A program made the translations under genes and the position numbers. A model generated the notes under the pieces. The model was not told the DNA's origin and searched no databases. It worked only from the letters and a program-made list of their open reading frames with translations. This document shows, piece by piece, positions 6,957 through 15,799 of a stretch of DNA of 28,490 nt (its first letter is position 1; each line of letters starts with the position of its first letter). Source of the stretch: Deltaproteobacteria bacterium (GTDB lineage Bacteria; JAEEML01); the NCBI GenBank assembly GCA_016283195.1, contig JAEEML010000080.1, positions 1 through 28,490 of the forward strand, given 5' to 3'.

Positions 6957-8486
6957 TTATAAGGCCGGCAGAACGAGTACAAAGCGGCCTTCTTTATCGC
7001 TTATAGCCCGCCCCAAAAGCTGCGGTACGCCGCTTGTGGTTACATCAGGTGAATAAATATCTATTTTAGCTTCGGCAACGGCTTTGCCGTTTAGCGTCAC
7101 AAGGCCCTCGGTAAGCTGCGCTTTAGGCAAAAATATATGGTGCTGCCCACTTTTTAAAAGGCGAATAAATTGGCGGACGCGCGGCAAAAGTGCAGAGGGC
7201 GGCGGAATAACTTCCAGATAATAGTCGCCGTGCTCCAATTTTAGAGTGTATTGGCCCTGGTTATTGCTGTGTGTCACTTTTGCGGGGCTTTTGAAAAGCT
7301 CGGCAGACTGGCTGCTATAAATCGGGATGGCAGTTATCTGGGCATTGGCTATTGGTTTTTGCTCGCGGCTGTCTATTACCGTGCCGCTTAAGGTAAGAGC
7401 CGGCTCCAAAATCAGGCTAAAGCCTTCGCTGCTGCCGTCTTTGGGCAGGATAAGAGATAAGATAGATCTATTGTAATTGTCGGCTACAGCGGTAATAACA
7501 GCCAGCTGTTCACCCCAGACATTTAAGACAAAGCGCCCATCTTGTTTGGAGTTGGCCGCCGTGCGGTAACTGCCGCGGCCTAAGGTTTCGATTAAGACCA
7601 CACTGCCGCCGGAGAGAGGTGCGCCGGAGGAGGTGAGAATTTGGCCCGGTAATTGATAACTTAGAGGCAGTTTCTCGCCGATAAAGACAGTTTTTATAGT
7701 AAAATTGTTAAGATCTTTATTGCTAATCGTAAGGTCCAAATCAGGCACCAGCGGATTTTCTTCCCCTTGGCGAATGGCTAAAAAAGCGAGCGAACTGCCA
7801 TCCCAGCAATTTAAATCATAAGTGCCGTCGGCGCCCGAGTATGAAGTGCCGCAAACGCGTCCGTTTTGGACTTTGCCACTTATTTGGGCTCCGGAAATCG
7901 GGCTGTAACTGCCGCTCTCCCATTGTACTGTGCCATGGTAAGAAACCAACTCTTCATGGGGGTAGGCAATAGGATTAAGGTTGGAGCCGTCGAGATGTAG
8001 CACCTCTTCGTATATCGGTAGAGCGCGGTTTGTGGGAATGAGAAAGAAGCGATAATCGCCGGCCGGAAGAAGATAAGAAACGGTACTGTCGCTGGCACCG
8101 TCATTCACCAGGTGGTAACTGTGGTTATTGCTGAGCCCGGGAACGGTGCGCTCTGCCGCCAGAATGGCTGTGCCGGAGGAGATGCCCTTTACTCTTATCT
8201 GTCCCGCTGCCTGGGGGGTCATCTCGATATTAATGAAATTATCAGCTGCCAGATCAAAGGGGCGCAAAATGTGTTCTTCTTTTAAAGAAGTAGTAGCAGG
8301 CGGAGTTACCACGGCATAAACGCTCAAAGTGGGTGAGGAGCTGTGGCAAGCGCCGAAAAAGCAGACAGATCCGGCCGCACAATCGCTGCTTTTAGCGCAG
8401 AGCGACGTTTCTAGGGGAGTTTCGCAAGCGGTGTAAAGCAATACCAGACATAAAAGGGCCAGTAGGGGAGGCATTATTCTAAACAT
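6957..8486 (-). CDS. Lipoprotein with Cys-rich motif and four carboxypeptidase-regulatory-like domains
   Basis: About 509 residues. An N-terminal hydrophobic signal ends in Y-T-A-C, a plausible but not ideal lipobox. A short Cys-rich knot follows (C-A-K-S-S-D-C-A-A-G-S-V-C, then G-A-C), a form common in secreted myxobacterial proteins. The rest contains at least four transthyretin-like beta repeats of the CarboxypepD_reg type, each with a core like G-x-V-x-S-x-x-x-x-P-I-x-x-A-x-I and D/Q-G-x-F/Y-x-L. These are binding or structural modules. No catalytic domain is visible. Start is uncertain: ATG 8486 gives Arg before the hydrophobic core; ATG 8474 would overlap the upstream stop as TAATG; ATG 8516 seems too long. 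It is the last gene of the operon begun by the sigma-54 activator. Confidence 0.75.
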   Translation of the reverse strand: MFRIMPPLLALLCLVLLYTACETPLETSLCAKSSDCAAGSVCFFGACHSSSPTLSVYAVVTPPATTSLKEEHILRPFDLAADNFINIEMTPQAAGQIRVKGISSGTAILAAERTVPGLSNNHSYHLVNDGASDSTVSYLLPAGDYRFFLIPTNRALPIYEEVLHLDGSNLNPIAYPHEELVSYHGTVQWESGSYSPISGAQISGKVQNGRVCGTSYSGADGTYDLNCWDGSSLAFLAIRQGEENPLVPDLDLTISNKDLNNFTIKTVFIGEKLPLSYQLPGQILTSSGAPLSGGSVVLIETLGRGSYRTAANSKQDGRFVLNVWGEQLAVITAVADNYNRSILSLILPKDGSSEGFSLILEPALTLSGTVIDSREQKPIANAQITAIPIYSSQSAELFKSPAKVTHSNNQGQYTLKLEHGDYYLEVIPPPSALLPRVRQFIRLLKSGQHHIFLPKAQLTEGLVTLNGKAVAEAKIDIYSPDVTTSGVPQLLGRAISDKEGRFVLVLPAL

Positions 8487-8995
8487 GGCCCCATATCCCG
8501 TCGTACAATAGTCCATGTATAGCGATCTTGCTGCGCGTCCTCGCTTAGCATACGTCCTTCATCGGCAAACGGCCGATCGGTTAAAAGCAATTCCACTACA
8601 TCAAAAGTATAGCCCTGGTTTTGGGCGGCGGCAAAGTGGTTATTATCTTTGGCCAAAATATGGAAAGAGAGTTCGGCCAAATTGTTGTTATCTATAGCCG
8701 CAGGATCGATGGAACCTTCTATATAAATGGCAGGATACAGAGAATAATTAATAAAAACGCGATAATATAGCCTGTCTATATCGGGGTCTTTGGCATAGAC
8801 GGTGAAATAATATTTGGAGCAGAGGCTATTTAAAATAACCATGGTTTCTTCCGGCGATGGCGAAGCCAGATTATCTACCAGTTTGGGCGGGCGGTTGGTT
8901 ATATCGGCTTCCACGCTGGGTACATCGCTGGGCAGAACCAAGCAGCCTTTAAAGGCTAAAAGCGATAAGAAAAGCCATAAACGCCACCGCCTCAT
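8474..8995 (-). CDS. Small lipoprotein of unknown function
   Basis: A 173-residue protein starting M-R-R-W-R-L-W, with a hydrophobic core and a lipobox-like F-K-G-C at about 15-18, so probably an envelope lipoprotein. The body has a mixed beta-rich composition with Y-x-F-x-V-x-A-x-D-x-D near the middle, which recalls extracellular beta-sandwich domains, but I recognise no family. A ribosome binding site (AGAGG) lies seven bases before the ATG. The start is only nine bases past the stop of the sigma-54 activator gene, and its own stop overlaps the start region of the next lipoprotein, so all three are likely one transcript. Two Cys besides the lipobox Cys (near positions 59 and 171) could form a disulfide. 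Confidence 0.75.
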   Translation of the reverse strand: MRRWRLWLFLSLLAFKGCLVLPSDVPSVEADITNRPPKLVDNLASPSPEETMVILNSLCSKYYFTVYAKDPDIDRLYYRVFINYSLYPAIYIEGSIDPAAIDNNNLAELSFHILAKDNNHFAAAQNQGYTFDVVELLLTDRPFADEGRMLSEDAQQDRYTWTIVRRDMGPCLE

Positions 8996-9004
8996 GGTCA
9001 GCCT

Positions 9005-10813
9005 CTATTCTTCCTCATCAAAAGAGGAGGGCAAAAGCTCGCCTTCGCGCTCCAAATGGCGGAAGATGGTGCGTGGATCAACACCGAGTTCTTTAGCTGT
9101 TTTGGTGCGGTTGCCGTTATTGCGCTCTAAAATTTCATTTATATAGCGGCGCTGGAACTCGTCTTTAGCTTGCGCGAGAGGTAAAACCGGCTCATCAGCT
9201 TTGTTATCAAGGGCCAAATCCTTTGGTGAAATCTGGCTGTGCTCGGCCATAACAACGGCTTTTTTAAGGGTATTTTCCAATTGGCGGATATTCCCTGGCC
9301 AAGAGTAGCGCTTAATGGCGGCGGCCGCTGCCGGGCTAAAATCGCGCACATGGCTTCCATATTCGGCCGCAAATTTTTTGAGAAAATAATGGCTTAAAAG
9401 AAGAATATCATCGCCGCGTTCTCTAAGTGGCGGCAGTTCCAAAGCTACCACATTGAGGCGATAATAGAGATCCTCCCTAAAGGTGCCCTCTTTGATGGCG
9501 GCGGCCAAGTTCCTGTTAGTGGCCGAAATAACGCGGATATCTACTGTCTCCTGGGCATTGGAACCTAATTTGCAAACAGTGTGTTCCTGGAGGGCCCGCA
9601 AAAGTTTAACTTGCAAAGAGAGCGGCAATTCGCCCACTTCGTCTAAAAAGAGGGTGCCGCCGTTAGCTTGCTGAAATTTGCCGTTTCTGGTGGTGAAAGC
9701 ACCGGTAAAAGCGCCACGCACATGGCCAAAGAGCTCGCTTTCCAAAAGATTCTCCGGAATGGCGCCGCAATTTATCACCACAAAGGGCTTATCGGCTCTA
9801 TTGGAGCGGCGGTGAATTTCATGGGCAATGAGCTCTTTACCGGTGCCGGTTTCACCGGTGATTAAAAGGGCAATATCGGTGGGGGCTACTTTGCTCACCA
9901 CGCGGTAAATGGCTTCCATGGCCGGCGCAGCGCCGATGATATCGCCAAAGCGCCGTTCATTGAGCTCTTTGCGCAATGCTTCGTTATCGTCATAGAGAGC
10001 CTTTTTTTGCCGCAGATTCTGGATGATGAGGGCCGCCTCAGCGCCAAAAACAGTAAGTATTTCCAGCTGCTCTGTCCCAAAAAGGCTGACTGCCCGGTTG
10101 GAGCCGACATAGATAAGCCCCAAAAGCTCGCCGGCCTCCAAGAGGGGGACGCACATTACCGAACAGAGCTTTAAATTCATCACCGAGGCGGCAGCACTAA
10201 ATTCACTGTTACTTAAAGCATCGGCGACAATTAAAGGCTCCTTATCTTTTACTACTTTGGCCACAATGGTATCGGAGAGCTGACTCATGGCCATGGTGAC
10301 ATCCTGGCGCTCGATATTGCGGGCTAAAACCACTTCCGGCTTCTCTTGTTCAAAAAGCAAAAGAAAGGCTTTATCAGCTTTGGTTAAAGCTATTACCATA
10401 TCGAGAATGCGCGGTAACATTTCATCGAGGCTTTTAGCGGCCAAAAGCTCTTGCGAAAAAGTGACAATCTGCCTGAAAGCGCTAAGACTCGCACTTTTTT
10501 CTTCTTTGGGCTCCGGCGGCTGTTTTTCGTAAAAAGTAAAATTTTGTCCGCCGATGGTGATGACATCGCCCTGGTGCAAAAGCTCTTTTTTGATCTTTTT
10601 GCCGTTGATAAAAGTAGGGCGCGAACGCCCGACTACAGCCAGATAATAGGCGTTTTCATCTTTAAAAATGGTGGCATGGTCGGGGGCTACTTCCGGACCT
10701 TCTACGATAATATCGTTATCGGTAGAACTGCCCACTCTTGTCAAAATACGAAAAAGGGGTATTTTCTTGGCGGGCGCGCCTTGCGTTGTAGCCTGTTGGA
10801 GCAAAAGTGCCAT
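9005..10813 (-). CDS. Sigma-54-dependent activator with FHA, GAF, AAA+ and Fis-type HTH domains
   Basis: A 602-residue transcription activator. Domains: FHA (about 18-95), GAF (about 105-270), a short coiled linker, AAA+ (about 290-525) with Walker A G-E-T-G-T-G-K-E near 320, intact GAFTGA loop, Walker B F-L-D-E-V-G-E and the Y-S-W-P-G-N-I-R-Q-L-E sensor II helix, then a Fis-type HTH (about 560-590, R-T-K-T-A-K-E-L-G-V). The family uses ATP to remodel sigma-54 RNA polymerase at -24/-12 promoters. Replacing the receiver with FHA suggests control by Ser/Thr phosphorylation, but the FHA core reads V-G-S-S and A-P-D-H, so both residues that usually hold the phosphate are changed. The ATG at 10813 has a strong AAGGAG site; longer starts to 10930 lack one. 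Divergent from uvrA. Confidence 0.9.
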   Translation of the reverse strand: MALLLQQATTQGAPAKKIPLFRILTRVGSSTDNDIIVEGPEVAPDHATIFKDENAYYLAVVGRSRPTFINGKKIKKELLHQGDVITIGGQNFTFYEKQPPEPKEEKSASLSAFRQIVTFSQELLAAKSLDEMLPRILDMVIALTKADKAFLLLFEQEKPEVVLARNIERQDVTMAMSQLSDTIVAKVVKDKEPLIVADALSNSEFSAAASVMNLKLCSVMCVPLLEAGELLGLIYVGSNRAVSLFGTEQLEILTVFGAEAALIIQNLRQKKALYDDNEALRKELNERRFGDIIGAAPAMEAIYRVVSKVAPTDIALLITGETGTGKELIAHEIHRRSNRADKPFVVINCGAIPENLLESELFGHVRGAFTGAFTTRNGKFQQANGGTLFLDEVGELPLSLQVKLLRALQEHTVCKLGSNAQETVDIRVISATNRNLAAAIKEGTFREDLYYRLNVVALELPPLRERGDDILLLSHYFLKKFAAEYGSHVRDFSPAAAAAIKRYSWPGNIRQLENTLKKAVVMAEHSQISPKDLALDNKADEPVLPLAQAKDEFQRRYINEILERNNGNRTKTAKELGVDPRTIFRHLEREGELLPSSFDEEE

Positions 10814-10879
10814 TTTAAGTCTCCTTAGTAGCGGCAACTTTCTACTCTTTACACCAGATTTAAGACGAGGTGAAGTCAA

Positions 10880-13693
10880 ATGAGAGCTGAATATATAGAT
10901 ATCCGGGGGGTAAGAGTGCATAATTTGCAAAATATTTCTCTAAAAATCCCCAAAAACACCTTAACGGTCATCACCGGCCTCTCCGGCTCGGGCAAAAGTT
11001 CTCTCGCTTTTGATACCATTTATGCCGAGGGCCAAAGGCGCTATGTGGAATCGCTTTCAGCCTATGCCCGCCAGTTCCTGGGGCTCATGGAAAAGCCCGA
11101 TTGCGATCTTATCGAAGGCCTTTCGCCGGCTATTGCCATTGAGCAACATGGCCTCTCCAATAACCCGCGCTCAACTGTGGCCACAACAACGGAAATTTAC
11201 GATTATCTGCGCCTCCTCTATGCCCGCCTGGGCCAGGGCTATTGCTATAAATGCGGCCGCCCCATTGTGGCCAGCACGGTGCAGGAAATTGTCGATGCTC
11301 TTCTGGCTATGCCCGAAGGTGAGGTTATTACTCTTATGGCTCCGGTGGTGCGCCGCCAAAAAGGCACTCAGGCCAAACTTTTAGCCAAGCTGCAGAGCCA
11401 GGGCTTTGCCCGCCTGCGCATCGATGGAGAAATCTATAATCTGGAAGATAATATTTCACTGGAAAAGAATAATTTCCACAATATAGACGTGCAGATAGAC
11501 CGCATAAAAATTCGCCCCGGGGTTAAAGAGCGCCTCTCGGAATCGGTGGAACTGGCCCTTAATTTGGCCGGCGGCCTTATTGTTGTGCAGCATCAGGATG
11601 GCCGCGAGGAGCTTATGAGCGAGCATGCCAGCTGCCCCGATTGCCACATCAGCTTGCCGGAATTTACCCCCGCGCTTTTTAGTTTTAATAATCCCCAGGG
11701 AGCTTGTCCGGATTGCCTGGGCCTGGGCTTTCGCCTGGAATTTGATCCCGCGCTTATTCTTAAAAATCCCGATCTCTCAGTGGCCGCCGGGGCAATAGAA
11801 GGCTGGACCGGCCGTCCCTATAATTACTATTATCAGCTGATTTATGAAGTTTTTCGCCATTATGAGGTGGATTTTAACACGCCGTGGAAGGAGCTGCCCG
11901 CCGATTTTAGAAAAATTCTCCTCTATGGTAGCGGCGCGGAATTTATCCGTTTTGAGCTGCGCTCAGAGCACATGGAGCATAGTTATATCCGCCCCTTTGA
12001 GGGCATTATTCCCAATATGGAGCGCCGCTATAATGAGAGCACGAGCGAGGCGGTAAAGCAGGATCTCGCCAAATATCAGCGGGAAATTCCCTGTGAACGC
12101 TGCCATGGCACCCGTCTTAAAGAAGAGGCCAGGGCAGTGCGCATAAAGGACCTCGCCATTCATGAACTCACCGCGATGAGTATTGAAAAAATGGCTGATT
12201 TTATGCAAAAATTGGATTTTACTGGCGGCGCGGCGGTAATAGCTAAACCAATTTGTAAAGAGATAAACAAGCGTCTCTCTTTTTTGCGCGATGTGGGGCT
12301 TTCTTACCTCACTTTGGACCGCATGAGTGCTACCCTCTCCGGCGGTGAAGCGCAGCGTATTATGCTGGCCACCCAAATAGGGTCGGCTTTAACAGGTGTT
12401 ATTTATGTTTTGGACGAACCCTCAATAGGCCTGCATCCACGTGATAGCGATCGCCTGATTAACACACTGAAAAAACTGCGCGATCTCGGCAATACGGTAA
12501 TTGTGGTAGAGCACGATGAAGCCATGATGCGGGCGGCCGATTTTATTGTCGATTTAGGGCCTGGGGCCGGGCGCAACGGCGGCCGGCTTATGGGGGCCGG
12601 GCCGCTTGCCGAAATCATTAAGGGTGATTCCCTTACTGCCGCTTTCCTTAGCGGCCGGGAGAAGGTCGAATTTAGCGCCAAAAGAAGAAAACCCAAAGGA
12701 TTTATTGAGATAAAAGGTGCTAGCCATCATAATTTAAAGAATATAGATGTTAAAATTCCTTTGGGCATTTTCACTGCTGTCACCGGCGTTTCCGGCAGTG
12801 GTAAGAGCAGCCTTATTAACGACACGCTCTATCCGGCTCTCATGCACCATTTTTATGATTCCACTATGCCGGTAGGCAGCCATAAAGCGCTGAGCGGCCT
12901 GGAGCAGCTGGATAAAGTGGTGGCTATTGACCAAGACCCCATCGGGCGCACGCCGCGCTCCAATCCCGCTACTTATACCGGCCTTTTTAGCCTTATTCGC
13001 GATCTTTTTGCCGGCCTGCCGGAGAGTAAAGCGCGCGGCTATGGGCCGGGGCGCTATAGTTTTAATGTTAAAGGCGGGCGCTGTGAGCATTGCCAGGGCG
13101 ATGGACTCATTAAAATTGCCATGCACTTTTTGCCCGATGTCTATGTGCCTTGCGAGGTTTGTCACGGCACGCGCTATAACCGCGAAACGCTGGAAATTAC
13201 TTATCGTGGCAAATCAATAGCCGATATTTTGGCTATGACCGTTGATGAGGCCTTGGAATTTTTTACCACTCAGCAGAGCATTGTGAACAAATTAAAAACT
13301 CTTCACGATGTGGGCCTGGGCTATGTGCAATTAGGGCAGAGCGCTACTACTCTTTCCGGCGGCGAAGCCCAGCGCATAAAGCTTTCCAAGGAGCTCTCCC
13401 GGCGGGCAACCGGCAAGACTATCTATATTTTAGATGAGCCGACCACCGGCCTTCATTTTGCCGATGTGCGCAATTTGATTAATGTTTTGCAGCGCCTTGT
13501 TAGTAATGGCAACAGCGTGGTGGTGATAGAGCACAATTTAGATGTTATTAAATCGGCCGATTACATTATCGACTTGGGGCCGGAGGGCGGCGCCGGCGGC
13601 GGGCAGCTGAATGATTTTGGCACCCCGGAGGGAATTGCCCGGCATAAAAAATGCCACACGGCGGATTATCTGGCTGAGCTCTTGGGAAAATAG
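10880..13693 (+). CDS. uvrA: Excinuclease ABC subunit A
   Basis: A 937-residue protein of standard UvrA length. It is the damage-sensing ATPase of nucleotide excision repair and loads UvrB on DNA. There are two ABC modules. The first has Walker A G-L-S-G-S-G-K-S-S (33-41) and the second G-V-S-G-S-G-K-S (from 636). Two L-S-G-G-E-A-Q-R signatures follow in the expected places, with Walker B regions V-L-D-E-P-S-I-G-L and I-L-D-E-P-T-T-G-L-H. The zinc fingers are visible: C-P-D-C with a later C-P-D-C-L-G in the first half, and C-E-H-C (735-738) with C-E-V-C-H-G-T-R in the second. The ATG has GAGGTG upstream. It is divergent from the sigma-54 activator across a 66-base gap in which I see no convincing promoter hexamers. 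It ends 23 bases before the convergent gene. Confidence 0.98.
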   Translation: MRAEYIDIRGVRVHNLQNISLKIPKNTLTVITGLSGSGKSSLAFDTIYAEGQRRYVESLSAYARQFLGLMEKPDCDLIEGLSPAIAIEQHGLSNNPRSTVATTTEIYDYLRLLYARLGQGYCYKCGRPIVASTVQEIVDALLAMPEGEVITLMAPVVRRQKGTQAKLLAKLQSQGFARLRIDGEIYNLEDNISLEKNNFHNIDVQIDRIKIRPGVKERLSESVELALNLAGGLIVVQHQDGREELMSEHASCPDCHISLPEFTPALFSFNNPQGACPDCLGLGFRLEFDPALILKNPDLSVAAGAIEGWTGRPYNYYYQLIYEVFRHYEVDFNTPWKELPADFRKILLYGSGAEFIRFELRSEHMEHSYIRPFEGIIPNMERRYNESTSEAVKQDLAKYQREIPCERCHGTRLKEEARAVRIKDLAIHELTAMSIEKMADFMQKLDFTGGAAVIAKPICKEINKRLSFLRDVGLSYLTLDRMSATLSGGEAQRIMLATQIGSALTGVIYVLDEPSIGLHPRDSDRLINTLKKLRDLGNTVIVVEHDEAMMRAADFIVDLGPGAGRNGGRLMGAGPLAEIIKGDSLTAAFLSGREKVEFSAKRRKPKGFIEIKGASHHNLKNIDVKIPLGIFTAVTGVSGSGKSSLINDTLYPALMHHFYDSTMPVGSHKALSGLEQLDKVVAIDQDPIGRTPRSNPATYTGLFSLIRDLFAGLPESKARGYGPGRYSFNVKGGRCEHCQGDGLIKIAMHFLPDVYVPCEVCHGTRYNRETLEITYRGKSIADILAMTVDEALEFFTTQQSIVNKLKTLHDVGLGYVQLGQSATTLSGGEAQRIKLSKELSRRATGKTIYILDEPTTGLHFADVRNLINVLQRLVSNGNSVVVIEHNLDVIKSADYIIDLGPEGGAGGGQLNDFGTPEGIARHKKCHTADYLAELLGK

Positions 13694-13716
13694 TCTATTT
13701 TGCTATTAATAAAGAA

Positions 13717-15264
13717 TCACTCGGTTCGTTGGAAAGCATAAACTCTATATGCCGGTGGCTGCACGGTGCTGGAAGCGCCATAGATACTGTTACTGCTTTT
13801 GGCGCTAAAGGAAAGTGAACTATAGCCCCATTTTACCGAGCTGCTTTCGCTCATCCCATATTTTGTACCGGCACCGGTAACCGAAAATGCGCCAGTAACA
13901 CTGGCAAGTTCATCGGCTAAAAATGCGTGGTCTACATTATCTGCAGAAGTTAGAGTACCTGTAATATTTGGCAAGCCGGCGCTGATTTTCTTGCCACCGT
14001 TGGAAGAGGCTGTCCAAAAGGTATTGTTGTCATCTAGCCTTACCCACTTGCCACCACCAAGCGCAGTAGCCACCTGGTCAGCTGTTGAAAGGTTGAAGCT
14101 CAGATAGATGGAACCAACCGGGTAAATTTTGTTTAAAAATTGGCCCCATATTACTTTATCAACGCTAATGGTATTTTTGTTGATATCTTCGCCTTCAATG
14201 GAAAGATTGATAATATTAGCAGAATTAACGGAATTATTGGCCAGGCTGGCATTACCGATTTTTCCACTTACCGAAAGACCGTCACTGCCCAAAGAGAGTA
14301 CTTCATTTGCTTGAGAGCCATTTACTTTGAGCACTTTAAGCTTACCGGCATCAACTTTTATTTTATAATCGTCGCCATCTAAATCTTCCAAAAGAATTTC
14401 CGGAACTGTATCAGCCACAATGGCTTCATATGAATTTTCACCACTTGCCGAACGAATATGCAAGGGGGTTTCCGGTTTACCGGTGCCGAGGCCCAAGAAA
14501 CCGCCATCCAGCACAGCGGCACCAGGTATGGGTAAGGCATAAGGAACTCGGCTAAAAATATGATAAGCCGCCCCATCTTTGTCAAAGCACTTTGGCCCCT
14601 GATCTTCAATTGAAGTAAAAGATGAGCTACATTCCGGGCCGTTGTCGGTATCACAAGCACAAGCATTGATAGTCGGCGTCGGCACGACTATTTCACTTTC
14701 CTTATAGCCAAAAAGGCTGGCTACGAAGCTCGTGCCATCGTTAAAACCTATTTTCCCTGTCATAATCTTTACTTGTGGCGCACATTCCCAAAGGGAGCCG
14801 TTGGCACGCAGTAATTCACCCTCAGCGCAGGTAGGGAGTGATGAATCCTGCAAAGCGTTAAAGTTTAAATGGTCTGGAGTGATACATCTTTCGCAATTTA
14901 CGCTACTCGCACTATGTGAAGTTTGCGCAGTGATGGCATAAGGCACGCTGTTAATGGGTAAATAAGGTTCAAGCTCCTCGCCATCTATAGTGATGGCCAG
15001 TTGCAGAGAAGCTGCTTCATGTATAGACGTTGGGTCGATATTGGGAATGGTTATAGTGTAAAGTCCGCTTTCCACACTAATAGTATCACTTTTTTCGGCA
15101 ATGAGTTTATTGCCATCATAAATAGCGGCACTAATATTATGAGAGCCGTTTACCAGCTCACCGTTTTCTTTAAGCACACCATGGTGGGTAAAGGAAAGCG
15201 GTACTGCCCCATAAGCCGCTTCGGTTAAAAGTAGAGCCAGAGCTATTGTTAAAAAATTACGCAT
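13717..15264 (-). CDS. Exported protein with phage tail-fibre-like C-terminal domain
   Basis: A 515-residue protein with a classic signal peptide, likely cut after A-Y-G-A (about residue 20). The N-terminal part (about 22-115) is a beta domain reading F-x-x-x-G-x-L-x-x-x-G-E-L-V-N-G and ending L-P-I-N-S-V-P-Y-A. This type is often found on secreted proteins with tail-fibre-like ends. A middle region has several Cys pairs (C-E-R-C; C-A-C-D). A segment with I-G-N-A-S-L-A-N-N-S-V-N-S-A resembles the repeated shaft of trimeric fibres. The last 140 residues start K-I-Y-P-V-G-S-I-Y-L-S-F, continue G-G-G-K-W-V-R-L and end P-P-A-Y-R-V-Y-A-F-Q-R, the pattern of phage tail-fibre/baseplate gp10-type tips. 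No other phage gene is nearby. The ATG has GAGGTG upstream. Role in adhesion or surface display is inference. Confidence 0.8.
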   Translation of the reverse strand: MRNFLTIALALLLTEAAYGAVPLSFTHHGVLKENGELVNGSHNISAAIYDGNKLIAEKSDTISVESGLYTITIPNIDPTSIHEAASLQLAITIDGEELEPYLPINSVPYAITAQTSHSASSVNCERCITPDHLNFNALQDSSLPTCAEGELLRANGSLWECAPQVKIMTGKIGFNDGTSFVASLFGYKESEIVVPTPTINACACDTDNGPECSSSFTSIEDQGPKCFDKDGAAYHIFSRVPYALPIPGAAVLDGGFLGLGTGKPETPLHIRSASGENSYEAIVADTVPEILLEDLDGDDYKIKVDAGKLKVLKVNGSQANEVLSLGSDGLSVSGKIGNASLANNSVNSANIINLSIEGEDINKNTISVDKVIWGQFLNKIYPVGSIYLSFNLSTADQVATALGGGKWVRLDDNNTFWTASSNGGKKISAGLPNITGTLTSADNVDHAFLADELASVTGAFSVTGAGTKYGMSESSSVKWGYSSLSFSAKSSNSIYGASSTVQPPAYRVYAFQRTE

Positions 15265-15284
15265 ATTACACCTCGGGCATTGAT

Positions 15285-15328
15285 AGAAATGTTATTGTTA
15301 GGTGCTTCTTAAGCAAGCTAACATTTCT
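15285..15328. repeat. 10-bp perfect inverted repeat in the leader of the tail-fibre-like gene
   Basis: AGAAATGTTA (15285-15294) and TAACATTTCT (15319-15328) are exact inverse copies. Inside the 24-base loop, GCTT (15304-15307) pairs with AAGC (15311-15314). It lies between the predicted promoter and the ribosome binding site, so it could be an mRNA hairpin or an operator. Confidence 0.7.
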
Positions 15329-15329
15329 T

Positions 15330-15357
15330 AGTCTATGGTTTTTCATAATTGAGTCAA
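15330..15357 (-). promoter_or_regulatory. Possible promoter of the tail-fibre-like gene
   Basis: On the minus strand TTGACT (15352-15357) lies 16 bases from TAGACT (15330-15335), with 5 of 6 and 4 of 6 consensus matches. The -10 abuts the inverted repeat just downstream. The surrounding DNA is clearly AT-rich. The remaining gap to 15436 shows no gene. Confidence 0.45.
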
Positions 15358-15436
15358 CTAAAAACATAACTCAAGAAAAAATATAAGAAAATTCGCCTGA
15401 TATGGTAATGAAAATGTGCCGATAGTTGGTTGTTTC

Positions 15437-15799
15437 CTAGCTTAGCACCCGGCGCACCGTTTCCAGCACGTTTTTATCTTCAAACGGTTTTACTATAAAG
15501 GCGCTGGCGCCGGCCGCTTTGGCTTCGGCGGTCATTGGTTCCTGGCCAAGGGCACTGCAAATAATGATTTTGGCATTTGGATCAAAACTTTTGATCTCTT
15601 TTAATGCTTCCAGGCCGCTTTTAAAGGGCATGACAATATCCATGGTCATGAGATCGGGGCGTAAATCTTTATACTTGGCAACGGCTTCCGGGCCGGTTAC
15701 CGCTTCGCCGACAATCTCAAATTCCGGCGCCAGAAGAATATCTTTTAAAAGAGTGCGCATAAAAAGAGCGTCATCGGCAATCAGTACTCTAACGGCCAT
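15437..15799 (-). CDS. CheY-like single-domain response regulator
   Basis: A 120-residue receiver with no output domain. Acidic pocket D9-D10, phospho-acceptor D54 (in T-M-D-I-V-M-P), switch Ser at 82 and K104 (I-V-K-P-F) are all in place, so it should be phosphorylated. The start ATG overlaps the cheW stop by one base (TGATG), showing translational coupling. As the last gene of a receptor-cheW-cheY set it probably carries the chemosensory output, but no CheA kinase is in the window, so the phosphate donor must lie elsewhere. Motor control or another chemosensory output are both possible. Confidence 0.93.
   Translation of the reverse strand: MAVRVLIADDALFMRTLLKDILLAPEFEIVGEAVTGPEAVAKYKDLRPDLMTMDIVMPFKSGLEALKEIKSFDPNAKIIICSALGQEPMTAEAKAAGASAFIVKPFEDKNVLETVRRVLS

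Noticed and set aside
13717-15264. Prophage remnant
   Set aside because: Only one fibre-like domain is present, on a protein with a signal peptide; neighbours are uvrA and chemosensory genes.
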